The translations under genes and the position numbers were made by a program. From positions 1 through 64,000 of the forward strand of contig MU401464.1 of assembly GCA_022579005.1 (NCBI GenBank): DNA of 64,000 nucleotides, read 5' to 3'. The stretch comes from Poronia punctata. Lineage: Eukaryota; Ascomycota; Sordariomycetes; Xylariales; Xylariaceae. The notes beneath the pieces were generated by a model. That model was not told the DNA's origin. It was given only the letters and a program-made list of their open reading frames with translations, and did not search any database. This document shows positions 10,707-22,634 of the stretch, in pieces. Position 1 is the stretch's first letter, and each line of letters begins with the position of its first letter.

Positions 10707-13700
10707 ATGCCGCCCAGCTCGCCGACTAAGCCGCAGCCATCGAACGGTGCCAGTGCCGCAAGCGAACGTCAATACCATGGCGCGCACAGGAGAGCTTCCG
10801 TGGTCGCCGTACGAAACGATCGCACCCCGAATACCCCGGCAAAGGAAAGTGGTGGTCGTGAAAGAGCACTGCAAGACCCTGGCCTGAGAGACTACGTACG
10901 TGTACACGCTTGGTTGCGGTTGGTAGAGATCTCGTCCGGTCGATCCAAAGACTGACAGAGGCTGGCAGCGATTGGGAGAGTGTCTAGGAAAGGGTGCCTT
11001 CGGTGCTGTATTCAAGGCGTTTAACTGGGGTACCGGAGAAGCCGTTGCTGTAAAGCAGATCAAGCTTGGCAATTTGCCTAAGAGCGAGTTGCGTATGATT
11101 GAGGTATGCCCGAAACTGGCCGGCCAAAGTCATCGCCCTAACGAATTACTAGGCCGAGATCGACCTTCTGAAAAACCTTCATGTAAGCACATTTCCGACC
11201 TTCCGACAATTGCCCGGATGCGCGCCAATACTGACCCTTCATAGCATGACAACATTGTCAAATATATCGGGTTTGTGAAATCGACCGATTGCCTGAACAT
11301 CATCCTCGAGTACGCAGCACAATTTCTAATAGACTGTTGTTGGCTTGCAATGGGCTTACAATAACTAGATATTGCGAGAATGGCTCGCTTCATTCCATAT
11401 GCAAATCCTACGGAAAGTTTCCCGAGAACCTTGTTGGAGTCTACATGACACAAGTCCTACAAGGCCTCCAATATTTACATGATCAGGGTGTTATCCACCG
11501 TGACATCAAAGGCGCCAATATCCTCACAACTAAAGATGGCAAGGTCAAGCTTGCCGACTTTGGCGTGTCGACGAGCACACTAGCCGGGCCTGACAAGGAA
11601 GCACAGGTTGTTGGCACTCCGTACTGGATGGCTCCGGAAATAATCGAACTTTCAGGCGCTACCCCGGCTTCTGATATCTGGAGTTTAGGCTGTACCGTCA
11701 TCGAGTTGCTTTCGGGGAAACCACCTTACCATCACCTCCAGGCTATGCCGGCCCTCTTTGCCATTGTCAATGATGACCATCCTCCCCTACCAGAGGGCGT
11801 TTCCTCGGTTAGCTACCTGTTCTCCCTTGTCTACTCGGTTTCTCCTTTGCCCTAACATACTCCACAGGCTGCTCGAGACTTCCTGATGCAATGCTTTCAG
11901 AAAGACCCGAACCTTCGGGTATCGGCTCGGAAATTACTGAAGCACAACTGGATAGTAGGCTGTAGGAGAAGCGACGCCCCGGTAGCCAAAGCCCCTGGCG
12001 ACTTTGGGCGGGCTGTCGAGGAGGTCAAGCAGTGGAACAAAGCTCTCACTTCGTCGGACAGCAATCTCCGGGCATCTACTGGTTCGGACTCTGCCGGAAA
12101 CCCCCATCACGGGCAGCAGAACCAGCGTCTTACCTCTCATGAACATGGCAAATCCAACCTGCCAACGCCAGCCAAGGTTCCCTTCTCGCTGGCAAAGACG
12201 AGGCCCACTGCGGAACACTTTCGATCACCTGAACTTGCCGGTACGTCTAACATAGGGCTGCAATCATCTGGACCTATATCAAGCACTGACATATTAACAA
12301 GATGACGATAACTGGGACAACGACTTCGCGACGGCGATATCACCGACCGCCTTGCAACTCCCTCATATCAAGCCGCATGACCATTTCGGCGGTCTCCTAT
12401 CAGCTGACCGTCTCAAGGCCTTTGCATCCTTCGATAACTCGCGTGACATGTCTTCTAATTGGGATCTCGACCGTGGTGGCGAGTTGATGACGATGAAGAA
12501 GGTCCATACCATCCAAGAAGAAGATTCTCAAGAAAAGACGATAAGGCCGAATTGGAAATATACAGCAAGGCCTGAGAAATCGGAAGATCCGCCTCGGCCG
12601 CGCTCGTCTAGAATGTCGCCTCGGAAGCGGTCGGCTAGTATCCACCAAAAGCAACATTCTCGGACCAAGAGTAATGCGAGCAACAAATTCGAACTGCCAC
12701 CGCGCCCTGACCTGGTCTATAGGGAGCAATCTATTGAAGACTATTCAGACCTCTTCGGCGACAGTGACGGGTTAAGCACTCAGAGGTTGAGCTTGAAGAA
12801 GGTATTTCACCCCAGCATTACCCCTGTTTCACTGTTTGCACAAAACTCATCCCAGGAATCACAGCCGGATGCTCCACAATTATTCCACCCCTCGGACCTC
12901 ACCAGTCTTCCGCGGTCGACGCAATCGCCCGAGACGGGAAGTACGCGACGGAAGCCTGCTTCGCGGCCCTCAATCCTTCCTAGCCGTTCTTTCCACAGAT
13001 CGAAATCATCGATAGAAATTCAAAAATTCGCCGAAAACGACGAGGAGGACTTCTCGGACATATTCGGACCTCGTGATAATCTGACTGAGAGGGCCGAAAG
13101 TGATCGGGGGTCCGAGGACGGGAACTTAATGGTCGTGTCACGCTTGTCAAACAGTTCCTGGCTCGGCGACGACGAAGACGAGGATGACCCCTTCGCTTCT
13201 ATGGATCCGGGGTGGGACGAGATGGATCTGGAAGCGAATATAGCACGAGATCGGCATGCTCGGCTAGCAGAAAGGGTGGAAGAGTTGGTGCGATCGCTCA
13301 AGTCGACGGAAAACGAAGAGAAACTACTGGAGCTGTCCAGCGATTTGGTAAGTACCCATCGTCTCCCCATTCAGACTCGTTGACTGACCAAAACAAGCTG
13401 GAACTGCTTTGGGAGAGTAGCGAGGTCAAGGATTTGATCATTGGTGCACATGGCCTGCTTCCTATCTTGGAGATCCTAGAGCCGTGTACGGTCAAAAGCA
13501 GACAGCACATGATATTGCAGCTACTCAAAGTCGTGAACACGGTTGGTGATGGTTCCTGCTCTCAACCAGCCCCATCTGCTAATATATGTGGCTCAGATTA
13601 TACTAGATGACGTCGAGTTGCAGGAGAACCTGTGTTTTGTCGGAGGTATACCCATTATTACGAAATTCGCGGCACGCCAATATTCGAACGAAATCCGGTT

Positions 13701-15734
13701 GGAAGCTGCTGCTTTTGTCAGACAGATGTACCAAACATCGACTCTGACGCTACAAATGTTTGTAAGCGCTGGTGGTCTCAATGTGCTTGTGGAATTCTTG
13801 GACGAGGACTACGATAGCGCTCGTGACCTCGTCTTGATTGGCGTCAACGGGATCTGGAACGTGTTTGAACTTCAAGTAAGGGTTTATCCTCTCACCGACC
13901 GCGACGCATGGAGCCACCCTCTAATCATGACCAAACAGGGACCGACGCCAAAGAATGACTTTTGCCGCATATTCTCAAGAAGCAAGATCCTCGATCCCTT
14001 GGCGTTGGTGCTACATCGGGTGCTCGATGAAGATGTCGAGACCGAACTGGCGGAGCTCATCGAAGGCAGGATCGTCAACATATTCTATCTTTTCTCGCAG
14101 GCCGAGAATTATGTGAAAGAAGTAGTGGCAGATCGCCAAGTGCTGAAGAGTATGGTGACCCCCAAGCCTTTCCCTTGTTCAAAGCTGTGACTAATCGAAC
14201 CTGACCATATCAGGCGTCCTCAAGGATCTTGGGCGCATGTCCCCTTCTCACCAGATTACCATGTTGAAGTTCATCAAAAATCTCTCCATGTTGTCGACTA
14301 CGCTCGATACGCTGCATTCAGCTGATGCGATCGAACTACTCATCAACCTCCTGGGCAACAGCATGAAACAGGGCCACTTACATTTCCGTGAGATATCCAA
14401 CCAGGTTCTCAACACAATGTTCAACCTCTGTAGGTTGAGCAAAGATCGCCAGGAATATGCGGCCGTCAATGGGATCATCCCCCTTCTCCTGAAAATTATG
14501 AAGACGGACAGACCACCAAAGGAGTTTGCCCTACCGATTTTATGCGACATGGCCCACTCGGGAAGCAAAGGTCGAAGATATCTATGGCAGAATAAGGGCC
14601 TGGACTTTTATGTGTCTCTACTTGCGGACCAATATTGGCAGGTCACAGCACTCGATGCCATATTCGTCTGGTAGGTCTTCCGCCACGCTTGGAGTTAAGA
14701 GCTACTGATGCTAATGCCCTTTTAGGTTGCAAGAGGAGACGGCTAAAGTGGAAGACCATCTTTTGAACGGCAAGTTCACAGATGCCATCGTCTCATGCTT
14801 TCATAATTCCAAGGTCAACAACGCCTTCGACACTAACCTGCTTGAGCCACTTTTGAAGCTCCTCCGACTTTCGCCCTCTCTAGCAGCGTCGTTGGCAAAA
14901 CCTGACATGTACTCGGGCATTGCACAGCGCATTTCGCACAAGAAAGCGGTTGTGCGCCTTAACCTTCTCCGTCTTGTGCGGAACATACTCGAAGCGCGAG
15001 AATATGAAAGCCTCGTCCACCGCCGAGAGAGGCAGCTCAAGTCCCTCCTAGACACCATTCGGCTTCTTGCGGACAAAGACCCGGCCGTGCTCGTGCGGAA
15101 CCTTGCGTCCGATCTTGTCATTTCATACATCGATGGCCATCCGGACCCATCAGTCCAAACGCTGGCCTCGACAGGCGGTTCGGCGTCGGGCTCCAGCCGT
15201 GCCCGCGGCGGCCCGCGAAGAATTTACACGCCTCCTTCTCTACAGCCCAGCTCCTCCGTTCCCCAGACGCCTACTCACGTTTCCAGACACTCGCAGTCTT
15301 CCTCTGCTTATATCGAAGTCGCCGCCAGCCCCAAGCGATCGGTGGTGTCTCTTGCCCAAGAGCGGGAGGCTGCAATGCAAAGACCCCGCAGCAGAGATGA
15401 AAACCCGAATGGTCCCATCAGTTCCATCCCGCGGCGAATCAGCGTAGATGGGCAAGCTGGTAGCGGGAGCGCCGTGGCAAGCAAACCAAGAGCTTCACGG
15501 CCCTCGGTCTACTCACGGCCCAGCATGAGTGCCTCGACGACGGGGTTGCGCAGCGAGAGTGGATCGTCAAACAAGGAGAACGTGGCGAGTAACAACGGGC
15601 GGGGGACTCGGTACGCGACTCGATACTCACCGCCTACCTCGACAAGCAGCTCTAATAGTACCCCATCATCCTTCCCGGTGAAGCAGAGACGGAGTCGGCC
15701 GTCAGGCGATGGGAAGAGCAAATGGAGCGCGTAG
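10707..15734 (+). CDS. sepH: Septation initiation protein kinase SepH / Cdc7-type (STE/MAP3K-like)
   Basis: Twelve exons give 1458 aa: 10707-10895, 10969-11103, 11153-11182, 11245-11309, 11369-11807, 11868-12240, 12302-13347, 13398-13541, 13597-13875, 13939-14149, 14214-14670, 14726-15734. All junctions keep frame, and the introns are 49-73 bp with CTRAY-type branch sites. The kinase domain begins near residue 64 with [17 protein letters not shown], has [16 protein letters not shown] near 183 and DFG near 203, followed by GTPYWMAPE. It is followed by a long acidic/serine-rich linker and an armadillo-like helical region over roughly residues 760-1130, then a basic, serine-rich tail. This layout matches Aspergillus SepH and fission-yeast Cdc7, which act downstream of the Spg1 GTPase at the spindle pole to trigger the septum. 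The start is the ATG at 10707; a GTG two codons upstream is not used. Very confident in the family, fairly confident in every exon. Confidence 0.95.
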
Positions 15735-16847
15735 TGGCGTTTCTTGACGTGACGAATTTTCATTTCCCACACATCATCTGCTCCCTCTACATTGCTGAGT
15801 AATGGCGTCCCGGTTTTCTTATATCAAAGGTTCAATTCCTATCTTCAAAAAGCATAGAGCACGAGAGCATGAGAGCATGAGAGCATGCAAGTATGGAAAA
15901 CATGAAGCATTAAAAGGGGCAAAAAGGCAGACTTTGTTTCTACTTTGTCACATTGTATCGCCGCGGCGGCTATTATGATGGTATACCTACACGAAACGGC
16001 GTTTTTACCAGGGACTATACGGCTAGCTATACGGGATGGTCTTGTATGAAAAAAAGGTCTACATCGAATTAACTGACGCGTTTGACGTATAATAAATGAT
16101 AATTACGAACATAATCATTTTGGTGGCTGGGGCTGAGAAGTCTCGGGTTCGTGTTCGAAGCGAACTTTACGAAAGGAGGGATTCGTGGGATAGGTACTTA
16201 CACGTATTTAGAGACAAGTCTAACCTTCGTTGGTATTTGTCCTCATAGGCTCATACAGTGGCCCCAGCACGGCTTCAGCCGTCTTTGCTTTTCCCCAGAC
16301 GGGAGATGATTTATAACGAGATTAGTAAGGTCAGACACGTGCCATTCCCCATCAATCAATGCCGGGTACAAACTCCCCGGCTACAGAACCCCCGGTCCCA
16401 GCCGTATCTAACCACCAGCTCTGTCTCATTTGGTCAACAACATATCGATTGCCTATCTAAAACATCGCTGGTGACTACGCTCTCTCATTGGGGGGGAGGG
16501 TAGCATCTTGACCGCCCCGTCTTCGACTCGGAAGCATGTGTTGTCGTCGGATTGCATGGCGAACCATGGTATTGCGTCGCAGATAATAACGGCCAGCTCC
16601 TCTCATTGGACGGACAAGCTGAGAACCAAGCTGAGCAGGAGCGGAGACCCTGTCCCCACCATCCTTCTATGCGGTCCGTCGTCAGGGCCTAGCCAGATGA
16701 CGATGTGGTGGTATACTTATCCCATGTACCTATCGTTATAAAAGCTACGGTGTGGCTTTTCCCGGGCGTGATGAAGATGTTACCCTTTTTTTGTCCCAGT
16801 CTGCTGGAACGGGAGGTGTTTACCTACCTAAAGGTTTCAACTACACA
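15735..16847. other. Intergenic between sepH and P450
   Basis: About 1.1 kb. A short imperfect tandem repeat of GAGAGCAT lies at about 15855-15887. The sepH 3' UTR should occupy the left part and the P450 promoter the right. No further gene was recognised. Confidence 0.5.
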
Positions 16848-18451
16848 ATGCTGTTGCTCCATCCGTTCGTTTTGCTCACAGCTCTACCCCTGTGGGTAAT
16901 TCTGTACTGGATAGTACCCTATTTCACCACTTATAAACACCTTCAGCACATCCCAGGGCCCTTCATAGCCAAGTTCAGCAATATATGGCTGGCTCTCGGC
17001 GCACGAAACGGTCAGAAATTTGCATGGGTACATGATGCTCACCAGAAGTACGGGAAGGTCGTCCGTGTGGGTTTCAATCATGTCTCGATAGCGACGGCCG
17101 AGGGTCTGCGCACCGTTTATGCACATGGCAACGGGTTCTTGAAGGAGTATGTCAATACACATACCGCGTCTTTTTCGAGCATCCTTCTTTTTGCTAATCG
17201 TCCGGCTCCAGTGAATTCTACGAAGCGTTTGTCTCGGGGGTGCCCGGGGTATTCAATGTCCGGCACAGGGGCGAACACACGCGAAAGCGAAAAATCGTAG
17301 CCCATGCATTCTCGCCAGGCGCCGTGCACGACTTCGAACCACACATGTCGGCCAACTTGCAGCGGTGGGTGGGCCAGCTCGACCGCATAGCAGCCGCAAA
17401 CCCGGACAAAGACGGATACGCCAGGTTTAACATCATGCCGTGGTGTACTTTCTTGGCCTTTGATATAATCGGTGATCTGGCGTTTGGGGCGCCCTTTGGT
17501 ATGGTGCAGCGTGGACGGGACGAGTGTGAATCTACGAGGCCAGGCGAGCCCGTCGAGTATGTCTCGGGTGCTGAGACGCTCAATCGGAGGGGCGAGGTCA
17601 GCTCTACTTTGGGTCTTTTACCTGCTCTGCGGCCGTGGGCGCGATATCTGCCCGACCCCTTCTTCTCCAACGGTCTAAAGTCTGTCAAGAGCTTGCATGG
17701 TATCGCTGTGGCGGCTGTCAAGCGTCGGTTGGAAGCAAACGACCAGCCCAAACGCCACGACATATTAGAAATGCTCTGTCAAAGCAAAGACGCGCAGGGT
17801 AACCCGATGCCGCTAGACGAGCTCATATCGGAAGCTCTCACGCAACTGATTGCGGGAAGCGATACAGTGTCTAACACGACATGTGCAATCATCTACTGGA
17901 TCCTCGACGGCGAGAGACGCAACCCGGGCAAGATCATTCCGAGGTTACAGGCCGAGCTCGAAGCTGCTATCGGAGGCTCCACCATTGCCCAGCATAGCGA
18001 AGTCAAGAGTCTTCCCTTTTTACGACAATGTATCGACGAGGGGATGCGTCTGCATTCTACCTCTGCGCTTGGTCTACCCCGCCTTGTTACGGATGAGGCC
18101 GGGGTATCGTGCGGCGGGGAGCATTATCCGATCGGCACTGTATTATCAGTGCCGAGTTACACGTTGCATCATGACGCTGATGTCTGGGGTGAAGATGTTG
18201 AAGAGTTCAACGCGGATCGTTGGGTCGATGCCACACCTACGCAGAGGATGTCTTTTAACCCCTTCTCTTACGGACCTCGGGCTTGTGTCGGACAGAACGT
18301 GGCGCATATGGAGCTCGCGTTGATTATCGGGACGGCTTTCCATCGGTATGATTTTAAATTATATCAGGAAAAGTTGATGTCGCATGAGGGCTTTTCGAAG
18401 AAACCTGTCGAGTGTTGGGTCGGGATTAAGCGGAGGGATGGTCGTGTATGA
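16848..18451 (+). CDS. Cytochrome P450, CYP53 (benzoate 4-hydroxylase) type
   Basis: Two exons (16848-17146, 17212-18451; intron 65 bp with GCTAAT) give 512 aa. An N-terminal hydrophobic anchor (about residues 4-25) indicates ER membrane attachment and is followed by the proline hinge HIPGPF. The I-helix has AGSDT, the K-helix ExxR is EGMR, and the heme loop is FSYGPRACVG with the axial cysteine near residue 458. Stretches such as HGNGFLK, EHTRKRKIVAHAFSP and FDIIGDLAFGAPFGM are typical of CYP53, the fungal benzoate para-hydroxylases feeding the beta-ketoadipate pathway. The exact substrate is inference. The frame is open upstream from a GTG at 16752, but the ATG at 16848 puts the anchor at the very N-terminus. 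No partner reductase or aromatic-degradation gene lies nearby. The downstream neighbour, 1.8 kb away, is an MFS carrier. Confidence 0.92.
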
Positions 18452-20246
18452 TGACTGCAGTTTCTTTTCTCCTGTAAGATCACGATTATGTACACGAAGT
18501 AATGGTAATGATGAAGAAGGAATTATGATCTATCCAAAGCAGTGTGCCTTTTATAATTCGGGGTTCTCCATGTTAGGTAGTCGATGTAGGGTCAGTCGTC
18601 CCTGCCTGCACCTGCCCGGGAAACAGAATATGATGCCATTTAACGGGCAGGCACCCCATCAGCTGATGGAAATAGCGAAGACGAAAAAGGACAATGCAAG
18701 AACAGGGCCTCATTTATAGGTTGGCCCTCATGTCCGACGCCACAAGCGCCATACCCATAGACCGGTCGGCCTACATTATCATCTTTTAGGTCGCAGTCTT
18801 GTTGACCACATGAGTTGGGTCGGGCATCCTAAACTGCAAATGATAAAGTATAAAGAGCTTGAAGACATTGTTCATCGATGTTAAGGTAGGTAGGATGGCA
18901 CAGGCGGATAGAAGTATATACCTAGACTAGAGGCAAAGCGAAGCTCCGTAGGCCATATTCTGTCCGTTCGTCACTCTGGCGAACAATGTAGATATTTCGG
19001 ATGCGAAGATTCTTGTTATCTTATTTGCTTCTCCGAGTGGTATTTGTCATCACATTCAAAGTTAGCGGTAGACAGACTTTGGGGATCTAACGTGCTATTA
19101 CGTAGTGATTTGGTACTTGAGTTAGTCTAGGTACTCCAAGCAGGTGTAACTTGGCTTTTTTATAGGCACAAAGTAGTCTAAGTTGGTGGCTTAATATCTC
19201 GAAAATGGTAGAGAGGACACAAGATAGGTACACGTAGGTTGAATTACGAGTAAAACTCGAAGAACATATCTTATTTTCTGTTTTTATCGAGGTACATATG
19301 CATTCAAAGACGCAAGTCTGGCGGGATATGACGATGTTGAGACGAACCACTATTAGGTCCCACTATTACTGGTCACTGTGGCGCAGGTCCGAGGACGCTG
19401 CTGTATTCCCCCACCTTTTCTTTTGTGATGAGTGAGTGCAAGTGACCAAAGAACACCGTAAGCACTTGTCTGTAACTACTTATGTACACGACACCTGCAA
19501 ATTATCTACTACGTATCTAGCACTATAAATAAATTCTTCATCAATAATCTACTAGAATCTTGTGCCTATTCCGACGACCTATTACTGAGGGTGTCTATCT
19601 ATTCTTGTGATACCTAGCGGTCTGATCTGGTCATCTCTCCATGTTGTGCAACCCGTCTTTTCAGGTTCGAGTACGTGCCTGCAGTACTTGCAAATACAAT
19701 TAATCCTCCAGGGATACCTTGACCCAACTAACGTCTTTTGGCCTTCCCGCTGATCGCCATCACATTAAACCCCCTGCATCTTATAGGGCGGATTGAAATC
19801 TGGGGGACACTTTCCAGATGGAACATTCGCTTTTCCTTCTTGACTTGAAAGCTCACGAGACTTGTCTGTGAAGGCTGTCAGCTGCGATTCATTCCTCAAT
19901 CACGTGTGCCGAATCAAGATACATTTCTTTACTCGCTTTCTTCGGGCACATTCAATGTGGGAAGGATTTGTCTCTTCATTATTATTTCCCCCTTCCCTGG
20001 TTGACTTTGATCCATATAAAAAAAGTAGGAAAGAGTATCCAGGTCTAAATATTTCGAGGAAAATTCCCCCTTTAACTGGGTAATATCTAGATTACATTGG
20101 GAATCAGAATTTCTTTTCTTGACAAAGAGCCGGGTCGGATAGTAGAATATCCTCTCCAATGGGCCCGTATTGCTATGTCTCAAATCTAGATTAGAACCTT
20201 ATTATCCCTTCGTTTCCATTGACAAACACATATTTTCTTCCTCACT
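18452..20246. other. Intergenic between P450 and MFS transporter
   Basis: About 1.8 kb with no recognisable gene. GTAGGTA/TACCTA motifs are scattered through it. Open frames such as 19087-19350 (minus) have no family resemblance. Confidence 0.5.
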
Positions 20247-22278
20247 ATGAGGCGGTTCATCAGTTCCAGGTTCGCCCGACGGGAATCCGTCAGCGATTAC
20301 ATGGGCGTCTTGGTGCCGCTTCAGGAGGCCCACTTGCACAGCCACTCGGCCAGATGTGGCAAGGCCGAGTTCGAGGAGGATAGCCAGGACGACGAGGAGA
20401 CGGGGCTCAACGATGCTTTCAAAAATGGGGTCGACGATGACGAGGAAGTCACGGGCATGCTGCAGATGGAGGTGGCTGAATATTCCGTCGAGGGCCTACG
20501 GCGCAATGTAAGGAAGGGCGAGGCTGGACGGAGGTGGACTGAGTATGAGTGTGAGTTGGTCCGGTCCGGGTTTCGTCTGATACTACTAGTCATCTACGAC
20601 TGAGACCTTTTGGCCTTTTAAGTAGACGCTCTTGGCTGACTGTTTTCTATCAGTAAAGTCGAAAGTTATCAACAAGGCTATCCAAGATATTGGCATGGGG
20701 CGATATAACTGGCAGCTCTTTGTGCTGTGTGGTTTTGGATGGTTTGCAGATAAGTCAGTCACGATCCCTCCTCAAAAATTCAACATTTATTCAGTACTGA
20801 TCAATTATAACTCCCTATTAGTCTTTGGATGCAAGTAAGTCCAGCCGGGATGCATAACATCCAGTCTACCTTCTCCATGTCTTGTCTTGGGACGACGGCC
20901 AATGTCTCACCGGGTTAACTAACGGCGCTTATAGGGCGTCTCGTTAACACTCCCCTCATTATCAGAAGAATTTGGTGTCACAGAGAAACAGGTCAGATAT
21001 ACGACCAGTTCCCTCTACGTCGGCTTGAGCATCGGCAGCGCTTTCTGGGGATTGGGCGCCGATATTCTGGGAAGACGCATCGCCTTCAACCTAACACTAT
21101 TAATCACGAGTATATTCGGCACCTTGGCAGCCTATGCGTCCAACTGGCCGGCCGTATGCTTTTTATTCGCCTTAATGGGCACGGGCGTAGGCGGCAATCT
21201 CCCCGTCGACGGCGCCCTGTTCCTCGAATTTCTTCCCGACGCATCTAGCTCCCTGCTCACCCTCCTATCCGTCTGGTGGCCCGTAGGCCAGCTCGTGTCT
21301 TCGTTATTCGCATGGTACTTCATCACGAACTGGCCAGTGGACCAGGGATGGCGCCTATTCATCGCCACAGTTGGCGGCGTCACATTCGTTATGTTCCTCA
21401 TCCGCTTCGGACTATTCCATCTTTACGAATCGCCCAAATATCTATTATCGCAAGGCCGACAAGCCGAAGCCGTCGCCGTCGTCCACGGCATCGCCTACCG
21501 TAATGGTAAAAAGACGTGGCTCACCGAGGACATCCTAGACGCCGTCGTTGATGCAAACGACACGGAGCGAGCACCCGCGCGACTCTCGGCATCTAGCGTG
21601 TTAAAGCAGAATCTTAACTCCTTCTCTTTTAGCCATATCCAACCACTATTCCAAAACCGCAAGCTGGGCCTCACCACAGGTCTCATCTGGTTCTGTTGGG
21701 CCACCATCGGAATGGGCTATCCCCTCTTCAACGCCTTCCTCCCGCAATACCTATCTCACGGCAGCGGCGAAGCCTCCGCCTCCGCCTCGAAGGATATATC
21801 CGAAGCCACGCCCGCAGAAACATACAAAAACTACGCCATCATCTCCATCGCCGGGGTACCGGGAAGTCTCCTCGCAGCATACCTCGTAGACCATAAATCA
21901 CCCTGGCTAGGACGAAAAGGCACCCTAGCCATCTCGACGCTCATATCCGCGTTATTCCTCTACTTGTTCGTGGCGCTCGGCCGCGCCCCGACAGCTCAGC
22001 TGATCTTCACCTGTGTCGAGGCCTTTTGCCAGAACATCATGTACGGCGTCCTCTACGCCTTCACGCCCGAGATCTTCCCTGCTCCCGTACGCGGCGCCGC
22101 CACGGGCGTCGCTAGTTTCCTCAATCGCATCACTGGTCTCGTCGCACCCTTGCTGGCTGCTAATATCCCTGGTGACGGCACTACTACCCCCGTTTACCTC
22201 TCCGCTGCTCTCATCCTCGCCGCCTTTGTAGGTATGGTGCTGATCCCTATAGAAACCAGGGGCAGACAGCGCCTATAG
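20247..22278 (+). CDS. Major facilitator superfamily transporter (SV2 / metabolite:H+ symporter-like)
   Basis: Four exons (20247-20550, 20654-20753, 20822-20834, 20935-22278) give 586 aa. The third exon is only 13 nt (TCTTTGGATGCAA) and is needed to keep phase: the join reads FADNLWMQGVSLTLPSL across it, in the first transmembrane hairpin. A cytosolic, acidic N-terminal tail of about 100 residues precedes YNWQLFVLCGFGWFAD. The loop 2-3 signature is GLGADILGRR and the C-terminus has ETRGR, as in sugar/SV2-type carriers. About 12 membrane helices can be traced. The family resembles fungal and bacterial metabolite:proton symporters; the substrate is unknown. Introns of 103, 68 and 100 bp flank the small exons. 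It is convergent with the DnaJ gene, with 356 bp between the stops. Confidence 0.9.
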
Positions 22279-22634
22279 AGCGGAGGGTGTACTTCCGGGT
22301 ATAGAGTAGCAAACACCACGCCCGACAAAGTGGTGAAGTGGTTGCATATAAAGTATATAACGTCCCATGTCTGTATCCTTCGGTCTAACCGATCATTATC
22401 ATAGTACTTGGCGGGCGGATCATGACAGCAGTGTCGCTCAAAACCTTATACATACATAGGAGGGTTCTAAGTGGTCATAGAATAAACACAAACAAGAGCC
22501 AGGCCAAATTCGTCGGCTCCGCATAATACCCTATACGAATCATACTTCCATAGTCATTCATGGCAAATAGTCTATTGATTCGAGACATCTCAATGCTTAT
22601 ATAATTTTAAATAAAACTCTAGATATCCCTCTAA
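22279..22634. other. Convergent 3' intergenic region
   Basis: A 356-bp spacer between two convergent stop codons. Both 3' UTRs must lie here and may overlap. An AATAAA-like string near 22610 on the plus strand and AT-rich DNA are all that is seen. Confidence 0.5.

Noticed and set aside
15827..15838. GGTTCAATTCC resembling a tRNA B box
   Set aside because: No matching A box or cloverleaf could be built around it. I found no convincing tRNA, 5S rRNA or other RNA gene in the window.
16848..22278. P450 plus MFS carrier as a secondary-metabolite cluster
   Set aside because: No polyketide synthase, NRPS, terpene synthase or other core enzyme nearby; the P450 looks like the catabolic CYP53 type and the flanks are housekeeping genes.
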